Part shown: positions 45,201-57,500 of the stretch, one piece after another
Numbering within the stretch: position 1 is the stretch's first letter
Layout: the number at the start of each line of letters is the position of its first letter
Source of the DNA: Polytrichum commune
Taxonomy: Eukaryota; Streptophyta; Polytrichopsida; Polytrichales; Polytrichaceae
Length of the DNA stretch: 64,000 nucleotides
NCBI GenBank assembly: GCA_950295325.1
Contig: OX485804.1
Coordinates: 25,856,001-25,920,000 of the forward strand
Direction: 5' to 3'
Notes under the pieces: generated by a model
Told to the model about the DNA's origin: nothing
Databases searched by the model: none
Seen by the model: only the letters and a program-made list of their open reading frames with translations
Made by a program: the position numbers and the translations under genes

Positions 45201-48200
45201 ATCTACAAAAGGTAGTTGTAGCAAAAAAAACAATCAATAGATTGTTGCTATATTGGACACTACTAGCAAGACAATTAGGAGAACGATAAAAACTGATGAA
45301 GAATAAACCATAAACCAACCTCAATTCTCATAATTGCATGGCTTGAAAACTAGGTTTTTAGATTTAAAATTTTGAACATGCTCATTCAAAAATCTATACA
45401 AGACCAAACAACAAGCAAAGGTGCAAATTCAAGGTTTAGGGAAACATAGTACCTAGCTTCCTTCGAATTTGGATTGAAAATTAACTTATCATCTTCATGC
45501 ATTTGAAAAGTCTAATACATACTTATCACTTCAACCATCCAATGCTCATTAATAAACAACATCTTTGAATGAAGCAGAAGAACTTCATAGATTAAATAAC
45601 ACCTACTAACTTAGAAAACATTTTCTACACCAATCATTCATAATTTGTACATTAGAAAGAGAATTAGTCATTTGTGATATGGATATGGGGTCACAACCAA
45701 TATCCTACATCGCTATTAATTTCATATAGATTTTTCAACAAATTCATTCAAGGAGTTCTCATCAACCGGATCAAGCTCAAAGACATCCCTCTCTACATCA
45801 AATGACATAGTCATTGTACAAATTACACTATCTACATCAACCCAAATAGAATATGAGTGGTTATATTTGAATTTAAAGTGTCCAAGGACTTTTCTAAAAT
45901 AATTAAGATAAATCATAAAACCGGATATGACAATGCTTGTTTTTTTTTATCATTGTTCACCTTCCAATTAAGAAGGTCAATAGGATGCCTGCAACTTTCC
46001 CACCTTGTACTACCTTCTGTCTCGTTTTTTAAACTCGTTATATACACCACAAACCCTAGTCAACTCCGTTGAGGACACATGTAGTTTGTAAAAATTTTGG
46101 AAGGTCTTTCCCTAGTCCTCATAACAATTGATTTCACTGTAGATGAGATAATTGTCGTACTTCTCTGGATAAAATACACTCCACAATCCATCCCAAGACC
46201 CAACAACATTCATTTTGTAGAAAATGAAGCATTGATGTAATCATCAACATCTCATTTTTCTACACTCACATTCACGTCTTGTAACTCTTCATCTTTCTAT
46301 ATCTCACATTTAGGAGGGTGTCGGAAATCAATAGCATATCATTGAAAAATGATCAGTGAAAGGGGAAAATCAAGTAGTTGGAGTTTGAAATCGACTCTTA
46401 CCGCACGAGAGCGGAGCAAGCCAAATATTCAGCTCTCGTGAAACACCCTCTGTGAATGCTATGGAGCAAAGAAGAAAGCTCCAAAAAATGTGTCTTACCT
46501 ACCGCCTTTGTGCCGCTTCATTGTTTCATGCTTTACCAACGCAAGACCTCCTACCTGAACGTTTCACCGCCTTCACGCCACTATGCTTGCCCAAATCCTA
46601 AGCAAGCCCAAGGGCTATTGAGAAGTCACAACATTCCTTCCCCCAATAAAATCCACAACATTTCCTACCATACTAACACGTTTCATTCAAATTTGGATAG
46701 AATTTACACAATATTCATTTCAGTAGTCATACCCATAATTATTCTATTGATCTTACTACACACATTTGGGGGGATCCAATATCTATGACCTTATTTTTTT
46801 CTTCTACTGATTATTAAAATGAAAGAATTATTCACCACCGTATTTTACATATAATTATGTAGGGGACATATTTCCAATGCTATGGTAGATCTAACTAATT
46901 TATAAAATTTACCCTCGACAAATTAAATTGACCTTATTTTTATCTCATGTGGTTTCTAAAATTCCGATAGTCACCTCCCCGTGAGACTACTATGTAACTA
47001 ATGTGGATGGAACTAAATTAACTTCACATAACTAGATATTCATGTAATAAACTAGATAGAGCTATCTAGAACCTAAAGTAATTCCCGTTCTTGAGGTAAG
47101 ACATTGGGGGGTTTAGACAACATACTACAACAAAACACTTTTCAACCAATCATCAACTCATCCACTATGCACAATCTTACGTGTGTAGCACCTTATATTA
47201 AACACCGATACCCTTTTACACACCAATTAAAATACTCCTCCAATTGCACATACTACATAGACAACTCATTCACCCCCCAATGTTTGTGTGGTACTTGCCC
47301 CAATGTACCAATTTGAAGACGGCATTGTCAAAATAGGTGTATACCACCCCCGAGTAACACCCAAAAAACCTACTGACTACCCAACAATTAAGACATTCTC
47401 CGAGATGAGTTCACAACCATATTTGTAGCCCTCCACCTCACCAACCACAATAAGGCTTGTTCATACATTTTCACAAGCAACCTCAATTTCATATACTTAT
47501 GGACCACCCCTCTTCCCAACAAAATCACCATGACAAATTATTGATACAAGCCATGACCCATTGACCATGTGAACAAAAATACTTGCACTTTGCAAAAAAC
47601 TTGGGCCCACTCACGAATCCTCATAAATGACACAACAACTATCTTGCCACAATCAAGCCCACACACCACCCCCTTATGATATTTCAAAATCCTCGCGGAG
47701 CATCCAAATACCGCACCTATCAAACACCTCAAACCTCACATACAAAACAAATGTACTCACCAACTTACGACCACAATTCTCCCCCACTAACCATATGTGT
47801 CCCAATGGCTCAACAAACCCACTCGTCCACTCAACCAAGTCTAATCACTTTTGGTTGTCACCACAAAGCACACATGCCCAAATCACACAAACACTCGAAC
47901 TATGATGTTGCCAATAAATTCTCAACACACCATTTGGCCCACCTGATTCTTGTCCCCCCTTTGCTCATTGTGTCCACTAAAAGCAACAAACACATGCTAC
48001 ACATCCTCTCCATTTGCACCAACCTTGTCATCAACAATCTCTGCACGACTAGACAGAACAAAGCAGTGTAGCAAATACACAAACTCCTCTTCACCCACTC
48101 CGAAACCTGAGACACCATACTCGTGAATATTGGAACCCACCTAGGAGCCCCCCCCCCCCCACACACACACACACATAACACAATCCTTCTCTAGCTAAGC

Positions 48201-50360
48201 TTATACCTTTGCATTTGTCCAGCATGAATATGCCAATGCCTTGCTTGACTCAAACATGATGTCTTAATCATCACCATCACTTCCCCACAAGAAAAACCAC
48301 CCATTACACAACACAAAAATTCTACTATCCAATTCATTGAGTTCACATGGACCCCACAACAAACATTCGACTCAAAATTTATTTTATAAACTCAAATATG
48401 AATGCATAATAGATTCACCATAAGATGTTGGAGGGTACGTCACTATAACCAACCTCAAAACAAGATTTTGAGGAACAACGTCATCAAAATCTTTGCACAA
48501 TGCTATATCCTACTCATGCCCACACATGCATGCATCAAAACAAATACACCTAATATCCATCGAACGCCTCACACTTCTCATGTTAAACAAAATAATACTC
48601 AAATATCACCAACTTCCTATCCTATCCACCCACCAGTAGAAAAATATGCCAAAACTATCGGTTGCGGTTCTTTTGACCAGCCCAATTGGTAGTTGCTAAA
48701 CAACTACAAACTCATTTTTTTGGTTTAGCGAGTGAAATTTTAGGAATTTGGGGGCATGTAATTCCAATGGTATGTTACACGTCCCAAAAATTCAAAATTG
48801 CCGATTTTGGTTGCAATTTTTTTGGACAAAGTTTTTTTACTAGTCACCTAGATATAACCCAAACCCAATGATGAATCCTACAACAAGGGGCCAAACCAAC
48901 TCTTTAAGTTGAGTTACAAACAACCTCCTGGGACAGCCATGTTGAAACCAACAAAGACCCCTCATCAATTTTACCACCCACCCTATGAGTACATCCGTCT
49001 ACATCCAATGAGCTAATATAATCCGCTTAGCCAACCACCTCCCCACCTTTGTTATCATGCATACCAATAGGGACCACCTTCGACAGGAGGTTGTAGCACT
49101 TCTTCATAGCCATGCTTACTAGACTTGTCATGGGTCTCTCTCTCTCATCAAACTAAATCTATATAGTCAATCCATATTGCACCCAAAACTCGACCACTCA
49201 TTCATGATATATTTTCTCAACATTATTTTTTATAGCAACATGGTCATATCAAAAAATCAATGTAAAAAATTTTTTTTTACTAAAAGATCATAAAACAATA
49301 TTTTCATAATTTCTAAACAATCATATAAATTGATAATTTCTAAAATAAGTACATCGTATTGGGAAAATCTCATTGAAAACTCACAAACTTTTTATAAACA
49401 ATGAATATATGTATAAGAATGTCATGGCAAGGTCCGATTTTAGTATAGTATGAATATGTGAAGATTCAACAAATAAACATGCAATCTTGTGTAGTTGAAA
49501 TCTTGAACCCACAAAGATTACAATTGCAATACAAAACCGAACCCTAAAAAATCTCATATTTCATAGAGCGGATAGCGGGGTGTGAAGAATTGAAATGCAT
49601 TTGGTTGAGCCCAAGAACAATTGAACTTTTGTTGAAGGTGGAACGCAAGTCTAAATGAAGGAAAGTCTCAAGGAGTTCCTCACACAATTAAGGGCCAAAG
49701 AACAACCCAAAGTACACCTTTCAAACCTATCAATGTGGAATGAAAGTTAGTGGGTGGGTGGAAAATAGTGTGGTTCACCGTAGTCAATGCGTGGCTTGAC
49801 AATTACGGTGGCTTAAAACTCAATACGTTGCACTAAATAGTGTATTTAGTGCCACCAATTATATTTGTCTTGCTCAATATTAATTGTAAACCGCATGTGT
49901 ATTGCCATCAAAATCGAATGTAAACTTAATGTTACGTTTCATTCCTTGTGAAAAAAATTGGTCGCTATAGAATTACAATGTTATAAATTGTGTCACTTAG
50001 GAAGTGTTTTTTCATCCAATTTTCAATCATCCATGACAATATTTCATTACAATATTGTTAGATGCATAAGATATCAAACTTTGTTTCTACAAGTGGCATT
50101 TGGATGACAAAATTTGTCTACTTATTCATAGGAAATGTCATTAGAATAAAATACCATATGACAATAAATACAAAATTAAGTGCATAATTTGGTATACTTC
50201 TGGAATTTTTTTGGGTATAATTGTTGATATATTAATTCTCATTTCCTAGTGTTCGATGTTATCCAATAAAAAAAAAACATTGATCCCGTATTTCTAAATT
50301 CAAATAAAGGGTATTGTGGACTAAAAACGACATTGTTCCATATAGATTACATTGACCAAA
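42241..50360. other. Long gene-free stretch
   Basis: About 8 kb of AT-rich DNA with only short unrecognised frames. A 13-base C run followed by (AC)n lies at 48148-48174. A frame at 43989-44252 (87 codons) has no recognisable domain. No RNA gene or full transposon can be defended. Confidence 0.45.
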
Positions 50361-50585
50361 ATTATCGTGGCACGCACATTCTTCCCTCTTTAATATGACA
50401 TAGTTGGGAAATGAGAAAACTGTTGTATTATCGAGGTGTCACATATTTTATAATATGATATATTGGACTTATTTGTCATAATAACAAGCTACTTCAGAAA
50501 ACACACATTAGATATTTTGCCACACATACAAAATAAACATTCTTTTCAATATCTTTACAAATATGCATTTCCTTTCTCATAAAAT

Positions 50586-50855
50586 CTACGTGGACTTGAA
50601 GAAGGAATCAATTGTCTGTTGATGTTGCCACTTCAAATTAGTCTTATTGAGCTTCTTCAATATAGCATGCATTTTCATTACATCTACAAGAGTAAACTCT
50701 AATGGGTTGTCCATAACAAATATAACTAACAATCGAACATGATGTTGAGCATATGCCATTTTCATAATAGGCGGATGTCTCTCGTCAACACCTAAAGAGT
50801 CTAGTGTCAAATTGACCTCAAAATGTGCAAAAGTAGATTGATGTCTTGAAGTCAA
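50586..50855 (-). pseudogene. C-terminal fragment of a pogo-like transposase
   Basis: The minus strand encodes a peptide ending HQQTIDSFFKST. QQTIDSFF fits a PCNA-interacting (PIP) box, Q-x-x-I-x-x-F-F, which occurs at the C terminus of pogo-family transposases. The preceding ILKKLNKTNLKW is basic and helical. The N-terminal DNA-binding and DDE regions were not found intact upstream (50856-51700), so this is a remnant. Confidence 0.5.
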
Positions 50856-51570
50856 CTTCTAAAACTGAACAACCTTCAAATGGTCGTAACTCTACCAACT
50901 CAAATCATAATTCACCAAAACTACCACCAAAAGAAGAGCAATTTCAATAGCTTTTCAACAATTTGTAGATGTGGAAGATTGGATTAGAACCAACCTCAAA
51001 ATGTGCAAAAGTAGATCGTTGCCTAGAAATCAATTACAACAAACTTAACATGCCTTCAAATGCTCCTAACTCATAACATTACTCAACTTATAAGGTATGT
51101 TTTCATGGGCCCCATAGTAGATTCGAGAATAAAGTCTCTAGATACCGTAATCCTCGTGCTTTAGACAAAATATGAAGTTAGGGCAATTGAACACAACTCA
51201 TCATTTGAGTAATGTTATGCTCTTCCAATGCAACTCATAAATGGACAATGCTACCACCAAAGGAAGTGGAATTTTAAGAGCTTTCTAGCAATATGAAGAT
51301 CGAAACAATTTGATAATATATTGAGTTCAAAATGCTGGTAAATAAATTGTGCACCTTGGTCTACGGTTTAGGTGTAAAAACTATTGTGAAAGCGACAAAA
51401 GCTAATGAGTCTCTTGATTAGGTTTTGAGATAGAGAACCTAGTTGCCTTAGTTCCCACATTTAAACAATAATTTACATTGAAAATGAATTTACCCACAAT
51501 TAATATGTGAAAATTACATAAATTCAATATTAATTATGGTGTTTATACATGTATGGACCCATCATATATG

Positions 51571-51655
51571 CACTATTACCTCTATAATATGACATTTTGG
51601 GGGTCTAGGACTTTTGTATTAACAATGTCATAGTTATATTATAGAGGTAGTTTTT
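51571..51655. mobile_element. Very short inverted-repeat element (about 85 bp)
   Basis: TACCTCTATAATAT (51577-51590) is perfectly inverted as ATATTATAGAGGTA (51636-51649), with GACATT/AATGTC just inside. The arms resemble the larger pogo-like ends that enclose it. It may be a tiny nested MITE or a rearranged end of the same element. Confidence 0.45.
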
Positions 51656-51869
51656 ACCTAGAAAAGTTAGTTTACAAAATTTGTGTCATTATATTGAGGT
51701 TGTCGTGTTATTTATCGAGTGTCGTATTAAAGAGGTGAGACTATATGTCGAAATTATAGGATGCCATAGTAATAGGTGTGAAAGGTATAGTTGGTCGGAT
51801 TTTGGATAGGCACTAAAAGGGCAAGTGTGACAAAGCAAAAGGAAAGGGGGAGAGAAAATAAAACAAAGA

Positions 51870-52460
51870 CCATCGCCACGTCACCGGTCCTGCCCGCTTT
51901 GCCCACAGCGCGCGCCCAGTTACACGCGCCGTCGCGGACGCCGTTCCGCGCGCTCTCCTATCCGCAAGGTGCCGCAGCGGCAGGAGCGGTCAGCAGTAGC
52001 CGCGCGGTTGGACGCGCAGAGCCGCAGGAGGAGGGGCGAACGGCGTTAGCCGCGCAGTTGGCCCTGTGACCGCAGGAAGAGGGGCGCGCACCGTTGGAAG
52101 CGCAGTTGGCCGCGTACTTAGTCGCACAGTTGACCGCGTAGTTTGGGTGGGGCTTGGAGGAGAGGGAGGGAGGGCCCTTGCTCGGTGCAGAGGAAGGCTT
52201 TCGGCCACCATAGCCAGAACCTCCGAGCTCCTCCGTCCATTCCCTTCGCCGCTACCGATCCCTGCGCTCGGGCCCGCAAAAGAGGCTGCCATCCGGTCCA
52301 CCTACACGACTCCTCACGCGCTGCTTGCGATTCCTGGCTTTTTGGCGTTCATTCTCATCCCCTCTAGCGCCTGATTGAGCTCATCGAACTTCCAAACCCT
52401 GCAAACAAGCTCCGCCTCCCTGCATTCACGGCCGAGGGCAAGGGTTCGTGAACCATCTTT
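51870..52460 (+). promoter_or_regulatory. GC-rich promoter and 5' UTR region of NOT2
   Basis: A sharp change from AT-rich DNA to CpG-rich sequence (GCGCGC, GCCGCAG, GACCGCG) just upstream of the NOT2 gene. A non-coding first exon probably lies near 52100-52450, joined to the coding exon at 54524 by a long 5' UTR intron. The transcription start is not determined. Confidence 0.45.
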
Positions 52461-54523
52461 CCCGTCGAAAGACCTTTTGTGGCTGTTACGGCGTGTGTTT
52501 GGCCGCTTTGTAACTAAGACCCCGATTGAACAAGCTCATCGAACTGCTACGCTTTTCCTTGCGGGAGCCGACCACCTTTACATGCGTAAGTTTGGCGCGT
52601 AGGTCATTTGCTCTGCGTAGTGTTCTTATGGCTTGCGTGACCCCGGAGCGAGGGTAGGGTTTCTCTTTTCGTCCATGCGCTCTGCCGTGTTATTTTTATA
52701 ACCCCTGTGGTTGGTCACATTCCTTGTTCGACGGTGGACCAAAATCGGGACGTTCTGTTTCACGGTGGCAAGGCTCAAGGCTCTTCTTCTCGTTGTGGTT
52801 TTTGAAGGGAGGCCTGTTTGTTTCATTTTGATTTGGTCTTGTATAGCATCGTAGCTCGGAAGTCGCACATTTCGTTTTGGCCTCCTGTAGTGATACTTAG
52901 AATTTTCTTCTGGCTTATGTTCCATCTTTTTAAGCCTGGATATTTGTGTTGCGGAGCTGATGATGATGTGTGTCACTCGTGTCACCTTAGAGCTACTACT
53001 TTCCGTGTTACGCATTGCGCTGGCATCACTGTTGGCTGACCTGCTTAAGCTTAAGTCCACTTCTTAGGTCACTGCCTTCTTTATTAATCACCTCTTCTCG
53101 TTGTTATGTTATGTTATGTTATGTTGCGTCTGGTAAGCTTTACCCCTTCTGACCTTATCAAGCAGCCGCATTAACACAGGCTCAGGCGTGATGAGATTTT
53201 CATGACCTAGGTATTGAGTCTCGAGACTCTTTACTTCATAATTATGTCCTGATGGTTATAGAATCTTGGATTCCTCCTCCTCTCAAAAAAAAAAACTTCA
53301 TAATGAGACCTAAAAGAGTGATTGATTCCACCTGCCATGGCAAACTCTTCTGCCCCGGCGGGTGAGGGATTGCTGACTCTGACTCTTTTAGAGAAGTAAG
53401 ACCAGCTTCTGGATTTTGTTGGGTATTAAGGTGTCTGAAACTGAATGACTTTGTCCCTTTGTCGGCTTATGGGAGGGATGTATCAGGACTGGATAGTCTA
53501 CATTTAACCCTCAGCTGGTGGGTAAATGTCCCAACCCTAGAGTTGGCAATTTTGTCTTCAGGTTACACAGATGCAATGTGCTGAATTTGTTTTCGTATGT
53601 AAACAATGAGGAGAAGGTGTATGTGCTAAAGACTTGAAGTTTAAATGGCTGACATAAGGCTGGTTGTGTGTTCTCTGTTCCAGACAGATGGTTGAACTTT
53701 GATTCAGATTATTTCTCTTTGTACTCGGATAATTGCAGTCTATGATGTCAATGTTGGAACAAACTTGTATTTGAAAATTGTGGTCTATTCAACTCAAACA
53801 CCTGGTGGATTGTGGAACAAGATTTGATATTGTGTAATGGGAGGTCAAGAGTTTCTATTTCTAGTCCCACTACTGAATTCACTTGAATATTTGCAACAGA
53901 TTTTATGTGGATTTGGAGATGGTGCAAAGGGATCCCACACTATTGAGGAGATGCAAAGTAGATGCTTGAGTTGAATTTCAACATGTACCTTCCATTTCGG
54001 CATGACGCCAATGTCAAAGAGGTCTGCACTTCCTTTAGAATATCTGCCTTGTTGTTCTGCAGATGCTTACATCTATAATGTCGAGTTCTGTTCCTGAAGA
54101 TTTTTCACTTCAAGTGCAAAAGTGCATGTGTGTTTGCAATCTCTGCTGGCTTTAGGTCCAATTAATCCCTATTGTGTTAAATACCTTGAGCTTCCGATTC
54201 TCATCACCAAAATATGTAACTATTACCACATTGCCCACTCGTGAGAATGCAGCTCTTCTGTGACATTGGGTACTTAATTGGGACCTTAATTTTGACCTAA
54301 ACATCGACAAATATGGATTTACTGCATAGGACTTACAAGCTCTTGATTGGATCTGTTATTGTTTTCAATCAATTCATTGAACTTTTAAGGAATTTGTAAC
54401 CCTAATAGACTTCCATTAGTCAGTTGAATAACTTATTTTTGATGTTTCTGCTAGTTAAGCAAAGTGAAAGTGATACATAAATTGACTTGCTTGAGTTAAA
54501 TCAATGAAGCATTTGCGGTGCAG
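52461..54523 (+). other. Presumed 5' UTR intron of NOT2
   Basis: About 2 kb with no recognised coding, ending in GCGGTGCAG before the coding exon. It contains a (TTATG)n microsatellite (about 53104-53126) and a 14-bp palindrome GAGTCTCGAGACTC near 53218. The donor site was not identified. Confidence 0.4.
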
Positions 54524-54526
54524 TCT

Positions 54527-57500
54527 ATGCTCAATAGCTCAGCTTCAACACTCCTGGATACTGGCAGCTCGGGGCGATCTTTTGCCTCCTCTGGCTTTAC
54601 TGCACAATCAGGGACAACGCCATATGTCCACCATGGAGGTAAAGGCCTTGCCTTTCTCTAAGCATATGTCAAATATATCTGTGGTGATTCATGGTGAATA
54701 GACAATTGTCATAGAAACTCTCCTAGTTTGAAATTCAGATGAACAAAGAGAACTATCTAACGCAGAATTAAATATGTACATCACTTACTAAGTTACTACA
54801 GTACGATGTTTTGTATTTCCCAGGTGGTGAGTACATGTTGCAAGTGCTACGACTACAGTCTTGTGTCACAGTCTACTACTGCACCATTCTCATTACTTTA
54901 AGTTGTCTTCATCTTTCTGCAGGTAGTCTCCAAGGATTGCATAATGCACAAGCAAGTTACAACATGCAGACTGTACAAAACTCTATGTCTTCACGGAATC
55001 AGGGAATGGGTGGGAGTCCTTCAAGTGGAGGGCACCAATCCACAGGGAACTTGCCCACTGGCCGTTTCTCATCCAACAACTTGCCAGTTGGATTTACACA
55101 GGTCTTTTGCAGATTACTGAATTGCCTGCAACATGTTTGGGTACCTGTTTGTGCATGAGATTTTGATGGTCCAATTAGGGTGACAGGATGAGACTGGAAT
55201 GTCAAGTCAGGTTTTGGAGTGGGCACATATTCTGCAGTTGAATTTCACTATGTATCAGGCGGGGCTTGGCTGAGTCTGGGAATATAATTTCTGAGGAATT
55301 GTCCTTTTTCTAAAAGAAGTGCTGGGTATGGTGCACAGCAATCATCACATGGAGGCCTTCATGGTCAATCAGCAATGACAAGCCGTTCAGGAATCATTGT
55401 AGCAGGCAACCATGCGTTTAGCAACAGCATGAATGGACTAGGAGGAGTGGGTCAAGGAGGGTCTCCTGGAAGCAATACAGTGGGAAATCGAGGGTCATTC
55501 TCAGGTTTGGGAGGAAGTCCATCACAGATGGGGGGTTCAGGACCTCGAATTGCAAGTTCTGTAGGAAGCATTGGAGGTGGAGGAAACCTGTCTGGAGGGG
55601 GAGGCCTTACAAGGTCATTGAATGCTGGTGGTCAGCTTAATGTGGGAAGTCTCGGTGGATCGCGTGTGAATATGGGTTCTTTAAGTAGTAGTGGTGGAAT
55701 TAGTGTGCAAGGACTTGGGCGGCCTGTGAATTCAATGCTTCAACAAGGTGTAAATATGTCATCAACAACGTACAATCCTTCTGGTGACTTGTTGTCAATG
55801 ATAAGTCGAGGTGAGACCTCTAGCAGTTGAATTATGGCAACTGATTTGGTTTCAGATTCTGGAGACCAGTCTTACTCTGTTAAGCTAACAACTATACTAT
55901 TGATGTAAGCATGCCAATATACTCGACTAGAAACTAGAAAACTGAACTCCTCCAAAAGTAATGACCATCTTCGTTTTCCTATTTGATTCAAATCTTGCAC
56001 CTAACAAACCTTCATGATTTTGATAGCCTATTTATATCGAGCAAGTTCTGAGTAACATAGTATCTGGAGATGTATTTTCTCCACAAATTTTACTAATTTG
56101 AAGAACAAGGCCATATATAAGACATTTGTCTGGACATATGACTCTGCAGCTAACTATTCCTGGATGTATGAATCTGCAGCATCTCCTCAAAGTACATCTC
56201 TGCTAGGAAGCAATTTTTCAACGTCACCAGGTTCAGGTATCCAGGGCCAAGGCCCTTTATCAAATGGGCAGCTTAGCAGCTTGGGTCTTTCCAATGATAA
56301 CAATGATGGTGTTGCCTTTGACATCAATGACTTTCCCCAACTCAGTGCTCGCCATTCTTCTGGTGGAGGACTCCAAGGATCTGTAGGTGTGTCTCCTATG
56401 GTCCACATTTCACCTTTGAATTTTGCTGATGCACGTTAAAACTACAAATTGGATAACTTTAATTGGAGTAATCTAATATGTGCCCGTCAGGCATGGCTGT
56501 GGGGCTCCCAGGTCCAGTGGATACTAATTAAATACTGGACTCAATGCTTGTCACCAACTTCCTGTCTGGGTGTAGTTCCTTGAGCAAAGTATGAAATTCA
56601 ACATTTGAATAACAATCAATCTTAGACCTCGAAACCCAGGTAGTGTCGTGGAGACACTTTAGTTACTCTGACATACACACACCAGACAAGCTGGAAACCG
56701 AGAAAATTTGGAAATCTCGGGAGATTACGCACTCTGTTACTGGCCTGAAAAGCGTTGGGCCGATGGTGGTGTGGCAGCTGCCTTGAGAAAGCAAGGGGTT
56801 GCTGTGAATGGCACTGTACAACATAATCAAGAGTTTAGCATACAAAATGAAGATTTTCCTGCGTTACCTGGTTGCAAAGGTGAGCTTACCTTTCTATCTG
56901 TGCAGTTTGCACTGACCCCTCCAGCTTTTCACTTAACAAGCCTCTTCACATAATAATGGACCACTAACATTCACAGGAGTCAACTCACTAAGATATAGTT
57001 GGACCTAAGCAGGAAGTCAAAATGAACTGATGATTATACACCTGGGGTCCCACAGCAATGTACGAAAGCCTAGCACAACAAGTTTGTCACAGAAGAGACC
57101 ATTCTCTTGACAATCATGCTACTTCCAAGCTTTATCTCCACTGGTTCATCTGTATAAGGCATGTGTTGGTTGTAGATGGAGGAAATGACTTGACTACAGA
57201 CTTGCAACACCACAAGGAGCAACAACAGGAGAACGCACTTGCAGCAGCTATGCAGTCACAGCATTTTACGGTCAGTACATGCTTCTTTCCTGTATGAATT
57301 GACACTTTCATACTGTATGTAACAATTTGGATGAAGTGAGCGTGCTAGGGATGCCCTATTTGTGTTGAATGTTGGGAGCTCAAATGTTGTTGCTGCCATT
57401 TAGAGGGTGACGCACTTACCATCAGCAGTAGTTTCAGTTTCTGCAGGACTTGCTGCCACTTTCATCAATAGATGTATTGAATTTGATGCATGTATGTTTA

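Larger units (their letters stand above)
50365..51750. mobile_element. pogo-like (Tc1/mariner) transposon remnant
   Basis: Inverted ends CCTCTTTAATATGACA (50385-50400) and TGTCGTATTAAAGAGG (51720-51735) match in 15 of 16 positions and resemble the CAGT...ACCTCT...AAT termini of plant pogo/Emigrant elements. The outermost bases are diverged and the target site is not clear. A transposase C-terminal fragment lies just inside the left end on the minus strand, as expected. A 179-bp offset internal duplication (CCTCAAAATGTGCAAAAGTAG at about 50815 and 50994) is present. Confidence 0.6.
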
